This document shows positions 28,703 through 40,880 of a stretch of 64,000 nucleotides of DNA, one piece after another. Below the pieces are notes generated by a model that made no database searches, had not been told where the DNA came from, and saw only the letters and a program-made list of their open reading frames with translations. Origin of the DNA: Callipepla californica brunnescens (lineage: Eukaryota > Chordata > Aves > Galliformes > Odontophoridae). Numbering within the stretch: position 1 is the stretch's first letter; every line of letters begins with the position of its first letter. Made by a program: the position numbers and the translations under genes. The DNA lies in NCBI GenBank assembly GCA_023055505.1, contig JALIRH010000018.1, positions 12,632,146-12,696,145 on the forward strand, in the 5' to 3' direction.

Positions 28703-29926
28703 GTTATGTTTCTTCAAAGTGATAGTTCTGGAGTATTACAAATACTAAAGAGTGCTGCAAGTTAATTGCTCTGGCTGAAAATCAGTGCTAACTATGTAGG
28801 AGTATATAACTAGGGGAACACCCAGAGAAAACTGTCCTTTTAAGGTGGTAAAAATACCTCATCCTCTTGAAAAATGAGTCTAGCGCTCTTTGTTTGTATC
28901 CATGGAGTTAGTTATTCCAAATCAGACAAAGAACTTACTTTGTCTAAGAGGGGGAGGAAGCACAGTTTATTTTTTAATGTGCGAGTTTCAGTATTTTTTG
29001 GAATCCTAAGTACTACAAAAACAGCACTTTTTTTTTCTTTCAAACTGTGTTGTGTTTAAAACTTCAGAGCTGAGTAAATGAAGTTTGAAGTTGCCTTTGA
29101 CTAATATGCTACATTGGTGATTAGAAGTTTCAAAAGGTTGAACAACAGAAAAATGGTGCATTTTCTTTCTTACCCACTCTTACTCATTCACTTCCCCATT
29201 GCTGGCAGTGGATGCACTGGCACTTCGTATGATAGAGACTAAAGCAGTGAATACAGTTTTCTTTATAGTGCTAATCCGTGGACTTCACATTGTTTCCAGA
29301 GCCATGTGTACTTATACCTAACTACTGACCTCGTCAACATGCTTTCTAGTACAAAGCTACCTTCAAAATTTTTTCAATTAAAATCCTTAATAAGAAACCT
29401 TTTTGGAACGTTGTTATAAATGACCAGTTATTTTCTCTGCAGTCTTGAACTCAATGAGCTGTTATTTTATGTGCCCATTTTATTTATTTGCACCAATGAG
29501 TTGGTTTTATTTTAAGTCTTTGCTTGGACTTTACGGACCACTAGCAAACACAGTTCTGTCTGAGTGCTCCAGCAGATGTTTCCAGATACACACTGATTTA
29601 AGGACTCTGGATTTATTTTGTTCTTTTTATTAAGCAAGCTCAAACACTTCTGTTTGTTTTTTTTTTCCTCCCTCCTCTGTTCTGGAGTTCATTTTATTAT
29701 GGTTGCTTCTGTTGACATGTATTTTTGCATATAGACTGTTGCATAAGGACTGTTTCCTTGGAAGAAAGCCCATGGGCCTTTCATATTCTGCTTTGGCGAA
29801 CAAGAATGTTGAACATTAAAAAACGATCTTTATTTTTTAGTTTTATATATATCTATTTTTAATTGCTCGATTTGAGGTTCTGAGTGATAAACGTGCATTG
29901 TAAACTCAATTGCCTTGTAACCAAAT

Positions 29927-29932
29927 AATAAA
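29927..29932 (+). terminator. Candidate polyadenylation signal AATAAA
   Basis: CCAAATAATAAAAATGC context; cleavage would fall near 29945-29955. Together with the distal site this gives two comparable long UTR forms. Confidence 0.5.
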
Positions 29933-30580
29933 AATGCTTCATGATTTAAATGGAGAACATGCTGTAGATTTTCCTGTAAATTAGCTTGATCGATGAATAT
30001 GTGTGCTACTGAGCTTTAACTAATGTGATCTTCCACTGTAAAAAAAAAAAAGTCATTGTTAATTGATCAAAATATAGGTACTGAATTATGTTTGAATAGA
30101 TCAACAGGGATTTTGCAGGTTTGAAAGCAAATAAGATATGGCTGTTCCTCAGCCCATCTGCTTGCCATTCAGAAGAGTTGTGATGCAGTGCTTCCTATGC
30201 TATAGAGTTATTTTTCAGCTTTCAATGACTGTAGCATGATTCCTTTTCGTACTGTACTGTGTACAGACTTCCCATGTTTTGCACTTTTCTATGGCAAATC
30301 TAACTGCTTTATAAATACTCTGTTGTGTAGTAGGTAGTGATAGTGATGGCAGGCATTTGTGTAGTACGTAGCCAGTTTGAACCGCTAGACTTGCGAGGTT
30401 AACTTGGACTAATGCTGTATGTTGCTGGTTGCTTGTTGTAGCTCACGTCTATAAGTACTGTTCAAAGTTACAAAGTCAGCCCTCATTGCACAATGAAAAT
30501 CACTGTGATCTGTACATAAACCCTAGTAAAATTTTATTGCTGCTTAATTTATGTAATATCTGTCAAATCTGGATTCATTT

Positions 30581-30586
30581 AATAAA
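30581..30586 (+). terminator. Probable distal polyadenylation signal AATAAA of PRKX
   Basis: The hexamer sits in TTTAATAAACCTTTATAAC with a TTTATGGTGGGAGG G/T-rich region downstream, the best signal-plus-downstream-element pair seen. I take this as the end of the gene. Confidence 0.6.
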
Positions 30587-32770
30587 CCTTTATAACTTTT
30601 TGAATGTTTAAACCTAGTTTGCTTCTGTTTATGGTGGGAGGAGGTACGGGTTCTTCATCCAAAAAAACGACGAAGGAAGGAGGAATAGAAAAATAACTGT
30701 TCCTTCTTCTCAGGAGTTAAGTCTTTCCAGAACATGACAGAAGCGGTGGAAAATATTTCATTTGGCATGGAAGAAGTACCACGAAGTATATTTTCCAATT
30801 CATTTCAGGTAGTACTGTGATACTGAAAACTGTTGACTTGAACTTCTCATTAAACTTTGATTATATAACCCTAATTTCTTCGACATTTTCACAGTTTAAT
30901 GACCTGAACGCCTTCTGGAACATTTATTTCAGTCTTTGCTGAGCACCAAATAATATTCTTGAAACATCAAGCATGCCTAACTAAACCTTTTTTTCATCTT
31001 CCATCAAGAACTTCGATCTTGCTTCTACCCAAGATCATTTAGCTGCTGGTTGCAAACTGCTTCTCCATTGTCAGTTGTATTTTATTTCTTACCCACTACG
31101 TAGGTTAGAGGTAATTGCAGAGAGAATTACGTAGGCATAGGACTGACTGGATGCAATATGAAATGCTTAAGGGTTTGTTTTTTTAACACAGCTCTGTGCT
31201 TTTTGTCCTACCTGGCTTAAATCTAAATTTTTTGCATTGACATTTTTCACTCATAAAGCACTATGTTGTGCTTTAAAAAACTGCTAATGGAAAGTGAAGG
31301 AACACTGCAGTAAGTCCTGGCAAACTTTTAGTCATGTCTTAGACATGAATCAAAATAACTGCTCAGTTAGAACATGTGCTTGCTAACATTCAAGAATTCA
31401 GCATTTGCAAAGAATTTGGTTTGGCATCTTTTTCTTACCCAAGCTTTTTGTTGTATGGTAGAGTTTTTGTTCATTTTCACTAACTTGAGTGCTAAATATT
31501 TTTTTGGTTCCATCTGTAACTCAGAATCTTCTCCAACAAAGGTCATGTTTTTTTCACTAATGCACAGCAGATAGGCTTTACTGATTATAACTGTCTGTGG
31601 ATCATACGTAAGTACTGCTCACAGCCCCTAAATGTATCTCATCTGCAGGATTCATTCACCTTTTTATCTTAAAAACAACAAAAAAAAACAAACACAAGTT
31701 GAAACAGTTTGACAAGAATCTGACCTTCTGTGACCTCCTAAATAATAGTTTCACTATTAACTACTGATAGCAATATAATATTAATTGGAAATTGTTAAGC
31801 AGTTGTGACTTTTGCAGTTCTGAATATGGCCTAGTGCTTCGAAAATCTGTAAGAGTTCAGATAACAAGCTGTTTCCTTCCCCTAGGAACTCTGGGCTTCA
31901 GACCACATTTCACAGGGATAGTAAAAGCACATCCCAGTTAGAATTCTAGCTTTCCTTTCTTCTGATCCCTTTCACCCACCCTCCAAAACAAAGCCAGACG
32001 TGACTATATGTCAAGCTTAAGAATTATCCTTTAAACAAGGAATATTATAAAATTTTATCAAGCGGAGTTGTGACTTTTTTTCAGTCCATCCAGGAAAATG
32101 AGAAACTGTAAGAGCAAACAATTTCTGGTAATTAACTATTTTAGATTTTATTTATACAGTTGGTGATGATTAACATGCAAAATATGTCATCCTTGAAATT
32201 AATGCATTAATTTCTATAAATTTAATACACTGACTTGGCAAGCAAATAAAGAAAATCTGTGAATTCAAGAAGATATTAAGAAATACCAAACCTTTTCATA
32301 TAAAATATGTTGTCTGAATAAACAGGTATCAGGAAGGTGGGCTGTTTAAAATTCTTCACTTTGGGGATTAAATCTGGCAGCTAATGAATAAGAGGAATAA
32401 AAAGAGGAAGTTGGAAACTATTCCTCCCTCCCACCCACATGTCAAAACGTAACAGAAAAGCTGTAGCTACATCACCAGCTAAAATCTCACAGTGAGGCTG
32501 AGGTACCTACAGAACATTTCTCAGTCCGGGTCATGGTGAATGGTTGTAGGTTGTCCTCTGCTCTGTATTAGCTAGGTCTTATTGGAATACGCTCCATTTA
32601 TTACCACTGTGGCATGCTGGGGATTCCATTTTTTCCTTGCCTCAGGCTGGGGGTCACTTATCTCCTGAAATTGAACTGTGGGTTGTTGTCATTCACCTGT
32701 ACTCTAAATACTTCTTGTATCATTCTGAAGTGCAAGTCTTTGAAAGAATACGATTCTTTCAAACCTCTTT

Positions 32771-32867
32771 TACCTGGTGTAGGGAACCTGCTTTGGCAGG
32801 GGGGTTGGACTCGATGATCTTTTGAGGTCCCTTCCAACCCCTATGATTCTATGATTCTATGATTCTT
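32771..32867 (+). mobile_element. CR1 LINE 3'-terminal fragment, sense
   Basis: The fragment shows the CR1 3' UTR end: GGGGGGTTGGACTCGATGAT, GAGGTCCCTTCCAACCCC, then the terminal tandem CTATGATT repeated to ATGATTCT at about 32867. The intact octamer tandem marks the true 3' terminus. The 5' truncation is severe (about 100 bp remain). The good match suggests a fairly young CR1 subfamily. Confidence 0.95.
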
Positions 32868-35800
32868 TTATTCACCTTAGAAACAGTGCTTACCTGGATG
32901 GAAAAGAATCAGCAATAGTAATTAGTACAATAAAAATGCAGAGGGAGAGAAATTTTATCTTGTGGTATCCTTAAGCTTCTGTACAGTGAGTGGAGGACAC
33001 TTCATGGTACTTGAAATAATTGAGTCCATACATTCTTTCTCCCTAAATCTCCAGTTTATCTTAGATTGGCATAGGTTGAAGGGCTAAAAAGAGAAAAGCT
33101 GCAATAACATTATTGAAATAGGTACTGACTTTTAGAACTTGTTATCCGAAAGTCAGGTTTTCTTTTTCTTTTTTTTCTCTGCATAGGGCCATAGTGTATG
33201 ATATATTGGAAGGAAAAATAAGAAACACCTTGAAAAGTCAGCTTTGAATTACAACATATTTTCATATATTGCCAAAAGTTGTTAATTTACTGGCTTCTTT
33301 CAACTAATTCACTTTAAAGACATCTGTAGCTGTGTTTTCCTGTATTGTTTTGGAAGCATTTTCTTCATATTCAAGTCTGTTTCCTTGCTGAGGGTAACAT
33401 TAAGTGGAGTTCACTTCTGTTCGTTCTATCTGAGAAATCTCTGATCCTGTTTCTTGTCAAGTTGTGGAGGATAGCAACTATAAATTACAGACTGAAACAA
33501 TGCATTATTGTCACTCGTATGAAAGACTGCGAATCAGAAATAGACCAAAGTATTCTAAAAATAAAAAAGAAAATCCTATCATGCTAGTGTCTTTAAAAGA
33601 ATTTCCTCTAACATCTTTGAACTATAACTCTTTAAAACACAAAGTCAATACTAAATTAAAGACAGTTTCTTCTATTAACGCCGTTTGTTTCATTTACCCA
33701 ATCTCTCCTATTTTGCATGCTTGAAAAGCGGAAAGTCAGAGGGTTTGTGGGTAATGGGGAAAAAAAAGGGTTTGGGGGTAAGGGAACGAGTGAAAAAATG
33801 TATCTTCCCCAAACCTCTAACAGGAATGTTTCATGCTATCACCATGGCTTTCTTTTTTTCAAACAGAGAAAGGGACTTCAAAAAATGTAAAATCTTCAGT
33901 GCTCCTTTCCTTTGACACTGTCTCTCCTATATAGAATAAAACCAAACCCAAGTGAAAACCCCACCACCCATGAAGTAGTTGATGTAAGGCAGATGCAGTT
34001 TTCTATGGCTGGAGAGAGTCCTTGAAACTAAAGAATAACAGCATCTGAGGAATAGGAGAGGGAGTATTTGCTTGGTTTTGAAAGTTTGCTACACAATTCT
34101 CATACTTGGTATCTTATATGACACCAGAGGGACTCAGGGTTTCAGTGATCCTATTAAGTAAATTAATGTGGGGGAAAAAAAAGGAAGAACTTGGGAAAAG
34201 CTTCGACTTTTGCTTAAACTTTTCAGAACAATGATTTGTATTCATCTCTAATGACATTTTTGGATCTGTCCCCGGAAGTTAAGCAAGTAAAATATGCAAA
34301 GCTTTTGTTTTAGTTTAAAATTTGAACTAATTAACATCTAAAAATAAATTATCTATTGAAAAATAGTTTTCCAAACAGCCAATAAATTAATGCATTCCTT
34401 ATTCTCAAAACTTTAACTTCAGAGTTCCAGCAAACAATAAGCTGAGGAATTTGCTCAGCTCCTCATCTTCTCAAACACTATGTTCAGTCTCTCTAGACCT
34501 CATGGAGGCCTGAAGCCCTGCCGTGGACCATGCTGTAATGCTACCTGCTGCATGCTGGTGGCTCACAGTGTACAAGTTTTCCTCCTAAAAAGGCTTTGTA
34601 GGTCACACAGCTTATGGTAGGAGGAGTATTACTTCATCCAGTTCCATGTGTCAAACCAAGTTTTCAGCAGTTCATAAGCGTTTTTTTAAACAACCATGTT
34701 ACTCAACCTCCTTTCCCTCAGCTCCGGAAGGGCAGCAAAGCCCTTGGCTCCAGGAGGGGGCAGACATCAGGGACCCAGCTGCCCAAGGGGCAGAAAATGG
34801 GTGTGCAGAGTCTGAAGAAGACAGACTCCTGCTTAAAGTACGCATCTGCTAGTTAAAAATGTTTTACCAGAAACTTACTTCCACCCCACTTTTTTGATGG
34901 TAACGGGACAACCTGGCAGATTGTGAAGTCATGTAATGTGGTGCTTGCATTTCCGCCAGCTCCGGCTGTCTGGATGATTCATAAGTCCTTAGCAGCTTCT
35001 GTACAGTTAACTGGAGTGAAGACAGAGAGCACGTCACCACCAAAAAGCCCTTCCAGGAACCATGAGCAGGACTGCACTCAACTAGCCGGCCAACTCTTTC
35101 ATCACAGGCACACGGGAATGGAGCACAGTGGGACCTCTTGGAAAAGAAAACTTACCTCTGGCAGAAAAAGCAATCAGGGCAAAGGCTGCAGCAGCCATGC
35201 AGTTGTTCCTTGGGTTGCATCTGCTCTGCAGTAGGTCTAAGGACATGCATTTCTCTGCACCCACACAGCTTTGCTCCAGCAGCAGCCTATGGCACACGCA
35301 AGGCTCCTCGTGTAAACAGCATAATTCACTTTGATACTTCGGCTTTTACTAATACAGAGAGTGCATCTTTCCTTCGCAACTGAAAACTGCACCACGGGAA
35401 TTGGCCTGGAATACATTTAATTGAAAACAGAGGAAAACTGATGCCCTTTCCAAGTAATGTCTTTCTTGTGATACGCTCTTTGTTTCTGTAGCAATCTGTT
35501 TATGTGCATACATCTATTTTTTTAATCCTCCCCTTCTGAAATGCCATGTAAAGGAAAAGAAAAACATTCCAGACAGATTCAAGGAACGTGTGACCACTGT
35601 TAATTAACAGAACCTGAATTGTTCTTGGCCTTTTGGTGACTGGAGAATAAAGGAAGAATTGTTCTCATGCTAAAATAAATAAATTATAGTGAAATAACCA
35701 CAGAAGTACTATACAGTGTATTTCAGAATGGCTGTATTTATTTTCAAACAATAGAAAATAGTTCAATTGTTTCAGCCAGGCTTAGTTCCAAACCCTTCTA

Positions 35801-36687
35801 AATTTGGAGTTAAAGAATTAATCTTGAAAATAAGCACAGGAAAATCAAACAGACTTCCTCACTCATTTCCTATTTTAATAGATGAGAATTTGTACTCTTT
35901 GGATAACTTGGCAAGCGTTCCTCCTCTATGAACTGTCTTTTTAGTCAAGAGTCACAGAATATCCTCTTCTCATGTGAAAACCATGAATTTAAAGTTTGTG
36001 CTGTAAAAAATAATAATAAAATTAAAAAAAAAACTTTAAAAATGAGCTATAGTGATATTAAAAATGGCTATATACTAGTGTGCGCAGAAATTACCTCCAC
36101 TTTCAACTTTCTGTTTTTTGAATACCGTGTGTATTAGAGTCAAATGCTATTGATCACAATCTTAGATACGTAACACAGTAAGATACAGTGAGATAACTGA
36201 GGACACTGACTATCGTGCACCAAAAGCTCTGATTCCTCCTGATGGTCCTGGTTCAATAAGGAGTGATGTAACTGATTTGGGAAATGGAAACTAAACTGAG
36301 AATTCAAATAAACGGCAAAGGAGCTTCAAGATTTTCTTAGACATTTGCTGGAGGAACTGTCTCTGGCCACATGGGTTACCAACCACTCCTCTGACACCAA
36401 ATCTGGATTTAGAGTATTATGAGGCTCCAAACATTTGAGACTTGGTCACAGGAGTTCTTACTGTATCCATGTGAGTCTGTTGAACTTGATATTTTAAAAT
36501 TGAAATGTACATTCTTTGATCTTTGATTGCTGTAAAATACTAGCAATTCTGAAATAATGTGATAGCATCTTTAGGATCTGAGAGTGCTGTATGTATCACT
36601 CACAAATCATAGTCCATGTAACATTTAATGGGATCATTTAAAAAAATATATATTTTCTAAAAAAGTCTAACCTAGAGTCATGCGTGT

Positions 36688-36735
36688 GGTTTTTTTTGTT
36701 GTTGTTGTTTTTTGTTTTTTTGTTTTTTTCTGTTG
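36688..36735 (+). repeat. T-rich / GTT simple repeat
   Basis: T runs interrupted by single G, with a core of four GTT units. Low complexity. Confidence 0.85.
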
Positions 36736-37089
36736 AAAACTGTACAGTAGCTTAACTGAGTAATCATTAAAAAGTCACTTCTTGAGTAGGTCAAGGTCAT
36801 AGAAGTTGCTACGATGTTTGATTTAGGAGGGCTGTGATGTTGATATAGTTTGCTATTGCTTTAGGTTGCCCTTCGTCACTGAAAAATAGACTCATCATCA
36901 AACTAATGATACCTGTGAACTTAGCTTACACTTCAACATAATAATGAGATAGGAAGCATTACTTCTGTAATACTTCAAGAACCTGTTCTTCAGTTACAAG
37001 ATAACATAATTAAAGATGAGAAAAATGCCATGGACTGCTTACCTCAATTTTAGTAAAGTAAAACCATCTCCCACAGCATTCTCCTGGAG

Positions 37090-37727
37090 AAAATGGCCGC
37101 CCATGGCTTGGACAGATGTGAAATTTGCTGTGTGAAAAACTGTCTGGATCTCTGGTCTCAAGGTGAAGGGAGTTCAGTCCGGTTGGTGGCTGGTCACTGG
37201 TGGTGTACTGCAGTTGGTTCAAAACAATCCTATGCAGCAGTGTCAGCCTGGGGAAGATTGGCTCGAAAACTGATCAGAAGAAAAGGACTTGAGGGTGCTG
37301 ATCAACAGCCATCTGGACAGAAGCCATCAGTGTGCCCAGCTGCCCAAGGAGGCTGATAGCATACAGGCCTGCATCTGAAATAGCTTGACCAGCAGACCTA
37401 GGAAGGGAATTCCCCTCTGTACTCAACACTAATGAGACTGCACCTTGGGTACCGTGTTCAGTTTTGGGCCTGTCACTACAAGAAGGACACTGAGCCTTGA
37501 GCCCGTGCAGAGAAGAGCAGCAAAGCTGGTGAACAGGCTGGAAAAAGAAAATTCTGAGAAGCAGCTGAGGAAACTGAAACTGTTTAGTCTGGAGAAGAAG
37601 AGGCTGAGTGTAGACCTCATTGCTTTCCACAACTGTCTGACAGGAGGCTGTAGTGCAGAGTGTTGGTCTGTTTTCTCAGGTGATAGGACAGTGATAGAAC
37701 TCGAAATGGTCCCAAGTTGTACCAGCT
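37090..37727 (+). mobile_element. CR1 LINE fragment: end of the reverse-transcriptase ORF, internally deleted
   Basis: It begins with ATGGCTTGGACAGATGTG and runs through the reverse-transcriptase-end region including GAAGGGAGTTCAGTCCGGTT and GGTGGCTGGTCACTGGTGGT. It then jumps to a later segment (AGAAAAGGACTTGAGGGTGC) and continues through GAGACTGCACCTTGGGTACC to GGTGATAGGACAGTGATAG. Comparison with the CR1 consensus I recall implies an internal deletion near 37210-37245. One frame (37445-37750) still reads the CR1 C-terminal signature ([10 protein letters not shown] and [10 protein letters not shown]), with decay elsewhere. The copy stops before the usual 3' UTR and lacks the terminal ATTCTATG repeat, so it is truncated at both ends. 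It is a retrotransposon remnant and cannot move. Confidence 0.88.
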
Positions 37728-40700
37728 TTTGGAATCAAATTACTTCTTAACATTTTGTAATAATTTTATCTCTGCCAGCACTAACAAAGCTTATCCTGCT
37801 TTCAGCATCCTTGGGCATGGACAAGGACTGGAGTTTGTGCCAATGAAACAGGAATGGGGCAAAGCAAACCTTTTTCACACAGCGCAGTGCTGAGAGGAAC
37901 ACAGAGGGCTGCTGAACCTGTAGGTGGCACGGAGCAGCTGCTTCACTGGTAGGTAGCTGCCAAACCACCTGCACACAGCCTGGGAATGTGGCTTAAGAAG
38001 TGCCTCTGTGGTGAAACACTGCTGCATGGCACCTTGTTGGGTGAGAACCAAACAGCTGCATGCCTCTGCGGCCTCTCAGCACGGTTTCTGTAACAGTAGC
38101 AGAAATATGGGAGCCAAAGTAAGGAGTGGTCTGTTTCCATTCTCTTTCAGTAAGATGAGAGTCTGTAAGCATGGTCCAAGGGAAAAAAATTAAATAAAAA
38201 TAAAAAAAAGGACTGCTGGGGTAGAGCTTGTGGTCTGGGGTTTGCACAGAGATGTTAAATAGCAGCCAGAGAGAGAACGCAGAGCTCCGACAGCTCACGG
38301 AGGGAAGAGACCAGATCTGAATGGGGTATGAACGAGAATCCGTCACCAAGCCAGAAAGAATTAAAAAGGAATGAGGCTGAAAGGACTTGAACTGAGAGAT
38401 TTAGTTTGCCCCCTCTTGAATGGAACAGCAACCTCCTTGGGAAGGAAAAGCTTTTAGAAAATGTTGCCCCCCAGGAGTTCACCTGTCTGAGTGGTTCAGG
38501 TGGGTGCTTAGGTGTCCCTAAGAGGGGGCTGTGGCAGGGGACAGGCACTACTCAACCCGTGTCCACAGGCAGCGCTGCTCCCTGCCCTGTGGGAACCCTT
38601 CCACTCAGAAGGGAGCTGCTGCTGAGCCCCCCAGTCCCCACCCAGCCATGACACAGCTGTGCCTACCAAGCACCCATGCTGGTAACCTTATACCGCACTT
38701 CCATGGTCAAAGTGCCTTCGGGGAGGCCTCTGTGAGCAGCGTGTAGCAGCACGAGCTGGTTTCCTTGCTCTCCCAACATTTTTAGGCCTTTTCCAAACTG
38801 CAGGCAAACAGCTGTGAGGTGGGTGTGAACTTTTTACTCCAGGTAAAAGGTCCCTATGCCCTTTCATGACAGTGGTGATCTGTCAGCATTTACTTGCAGC
38901 GCGGTCATGGTTCAGCTGCAGAACACAGCAATGCTGCAAGTGATGCAAATGAGACTGAGCCAAACTCTTTCTATCGTGTTGCATTCTCCAGCTCTGGGGT
39001 TTGTGCTTTGTGTTGTGTTACAAAGGCTATGGCCAACCTCCTTTCTTTGCCAAGAAAACTAAGCGCAACTCCCTTACCCATCACAAAATTCAAATCAGAA
39101 TCACATTTCTGGACCATGAGCTGGACTGCTGGCTTCTGTCCCAACTGCTCTATGGGGAAGCATATCACAGCCTTAAAAACTGCCCTGAACGTGCCATGGG
39201 GTAAGACACAGGGTAAAAGAGCTTTTAACTGTTCTGAGTGCTCACAGCAGGGAGCTGGAAGTGCCAGAGCTGTTCTGAGCTCCCACTGGTGCCTGGGTGA
39301 AAGTCAGCACAGCCCTCCTCCCACTCCTCAGATATCTGCTCAACTGATTTGGGCTGATTTTCCTCTAGAAGGGGAAATTTAGGGGATGGAAGCTGAGATC
39401 ATTTTCTGATAAAGCAGAACCATCTGTTGACTTTGAGTGCTGTCATGTCTGCATCCAGCAGCCAAAAAACTCAATTCCTGCTCCACATTATCACTGGGTG
39501 ATACTTCAATGAGCAGGAAAAGTCTAGGGAAACCATATTTATGTAGAACAGAGCTTTGCTGGTGTGAATCAGAAGGGTGGCTGCTCTCACCCTGCCCTGA
39601 GGTCCCCAGGAAGGCAGCTTTACTTCTTTGACTGGTTGGTGAATTAGCTGTGCATGGTGAATGCTGCAGGAAGGACTGGAGAGGGAAATACCTGTCCAGG
39701 AAATGCAGCAGCAGAGGCTGCAGATGGAAAAATATATGACTGTTTTCAGTCATATTAAATGATGATATCTGTGGACTTCTTTTGCTGCTTATGGTGATCT
39801 GGACTGTTGATGCATGGAAGTTCTTCATTGAGAAGAGGGCGTTTGAATAAAGAAAAAACTTAGTTTTTTCGATAAAAAATTGTCAATGCAGTCCTGTACA
39901 GTGGTATTCAAACAGAGCTAGTCAAGGGTTGGCAGTCTTAAAGCTTGCTCTGATATTTAATTTTTCTTATCTCTCTTCCCGAATCTTACCTCTTACCTCT
40001 TACTTGGCACACAATAGTATTCTTTTTTTTTTTCCTGAAATTCATATTCTTCCCTGGTTATCTCTTATCAGAAATGTCTGATACTTGTTTGTATGGCCTC
40101 TGGTTACTGAGGCCAGAGAAAAACATTTAATAATTTATTTAGATCAAATCCTTGATAACGTGTTCTGAATAGAAAAGAGAAACACTTTGCAGTGTGATCT
40201 CTGATATCTAACAAATCAGCGCTGATGTCAGTAGGATTTTCTATAGAATACTGCTATGATTGTATGGTTGTTACTCTTTCAAGGACCTTTAAATAACATC
40301 TCAACAGCAAAGCAAACAGCTGTGGTTTCAGGAATGCAGAATGTAGTTGCTATTCAAGACGTTTACTGAATTTGGAAGCTTTCCTTGTGATTTACTGTAA
40401 TTATATGACTGCAAGAGGTGCTGTTAAACATTTTAAGGGTCAATGAGAGAGAATTTAATTGTATCATGATGACAGTTCTTTGCTTTCATCGCATGAAGTA
40501 TTAAGTGTTAAAATCCTTGAACTGATTTCTAGAAAATCAAGATTAATGTCTTAGTACACTGAAAAGAGAATGAAATGTGGGCACCGTTAACAAAATAAAA
40601 TGCACTCTGATGAACTAGACAGCTATGATCCTTTTGTAGGATGGGCTATGATAACAAAGTAGACATTTTGGCTTTTTTAATGAAAAAAACCTTATGAAAT

Positions 40701-40740
40701 AAAACAAAGCTCAGATGTTCAATCGCTCAGGGGTGACATC
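37728..40740. other. Intergenic block with GC-richer sequence and unassigned ORFs
   Basis: Between about 37.8 and 39.8 kb the base composition is more GC-rich than its surroundings. The longest ORF in the window (38894-39382, plus, 162 codons) and a 149-codon minus-strand ORF (39379-39828) lie here, but I recognise no domain, signal peptide or membrane segment in either, and no convincing splice context. Other ORFs overlap them in different frames. From about 39.9 kb the sequence is AT-rich again. I do not call a gene. Confidence 0.65.
38894..39382 (+). other. Unassigned 162-codon ORF (longest in the window), probably not coding
   Basis: An ATG-to-stop frame with two CxxC pairs (FCPNCSMG and FNCSECSQ, 42 residues apart) and an otherwise low-information composition rich in Ser, Ala and Pro. 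Overlapping ORFs occupy the other plus frames and the minus strand, arguing against coding. No promoter, polyadenylation signal or homologue is recognised. It could be a chance ORF, a piece of a lncRNA or a decayed repeat. Confidence 0.2.
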
Positions 40741-40880
40741 ATGCAGGCACTAGCTGCCTCCACGCATCCCAGCCTTATATACGATATGCAGGACTTACTG
40801 TGGAGAGAGTAGCTGAACACAGCTGCTTTGCCTCAAGTATTTCAGATATCAGCTTCTCAAAACAATCTTCTGGTGAGCAG
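40741..40880 (+). promoter_or_regulatory. Possible TATA promoter with first exon and splice donor
   Basis: A TTATATAC TATA-like box at 40775-40782 has a CRE-like TGACATCAT about 40 bases upstream (near 40735). A start would be expected near 40805-40810. About 65 bases later TTCTG|GTGAGC (40872/40873) gives a consensus-like donor. A possible acceptor with branch-like CTAAC lies near 41295-41319. The arrangement resembles a tissue-specific gene or lncRNA first exon, but no coding continuation was found, so this is a hypothesis from site spacing only. Confidence 0.25.

Larger units (their letters stand above)
26861..30605 (+). other. PRKX: PRKX terminal exon 9: long 3' UTR
   Basis: The exon begins AAACTGGAAAGAAACTGAAG after the TTAG acceptor. 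It is AT-rich, without a meaningful ORF, and carries several AATAAA hexamers plus a T30 run at 28528-28557 (U30 in the mRNA). The most distal signal, AATAAA at 30581-30586, is followed by a GT-rich stretch (near 30620-30650) of the kind found downstream of cleavage sites, so I end the exon near 30605. Numerous ATTTA pentamers could serve as AU-rich elements. The length (about 3.7 kb) is compatible with the long human PRKX UTR. Confidence 0.7.
30606..37089. other. Intergenic sequence downstream of PRKX, no gene seen
   Basis: AT-rich to about 34.4 kb, then more GC-rich from about 34.5 to 35.4 kb. The ORFs in the GC-richer part (34614-34856, 34923-35234, 35082-35297 minus, 35138-35383) overlap each other in different frames and strands and show no domain, which is what chance ORFs in GC-richer DNA look like. 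It includes one CR1 3' end (32771-32867) and a T/GTT-rich block at 36688-36735. Confidence 0.75.

Noticed and set aside
32614..32825. Overlapping ORFs at 32.6-32.8 kb as a small gene
   Set aside because: They run into the CR1 3' end, overlap in two frames, and have no recognisable domain.
37445..37750. 101-codon ORF as a host gene
   Set aside because: It reads the C-terminal signature of CR1 reverse transcriptase and lies inside a recognisable CR1 fragment.
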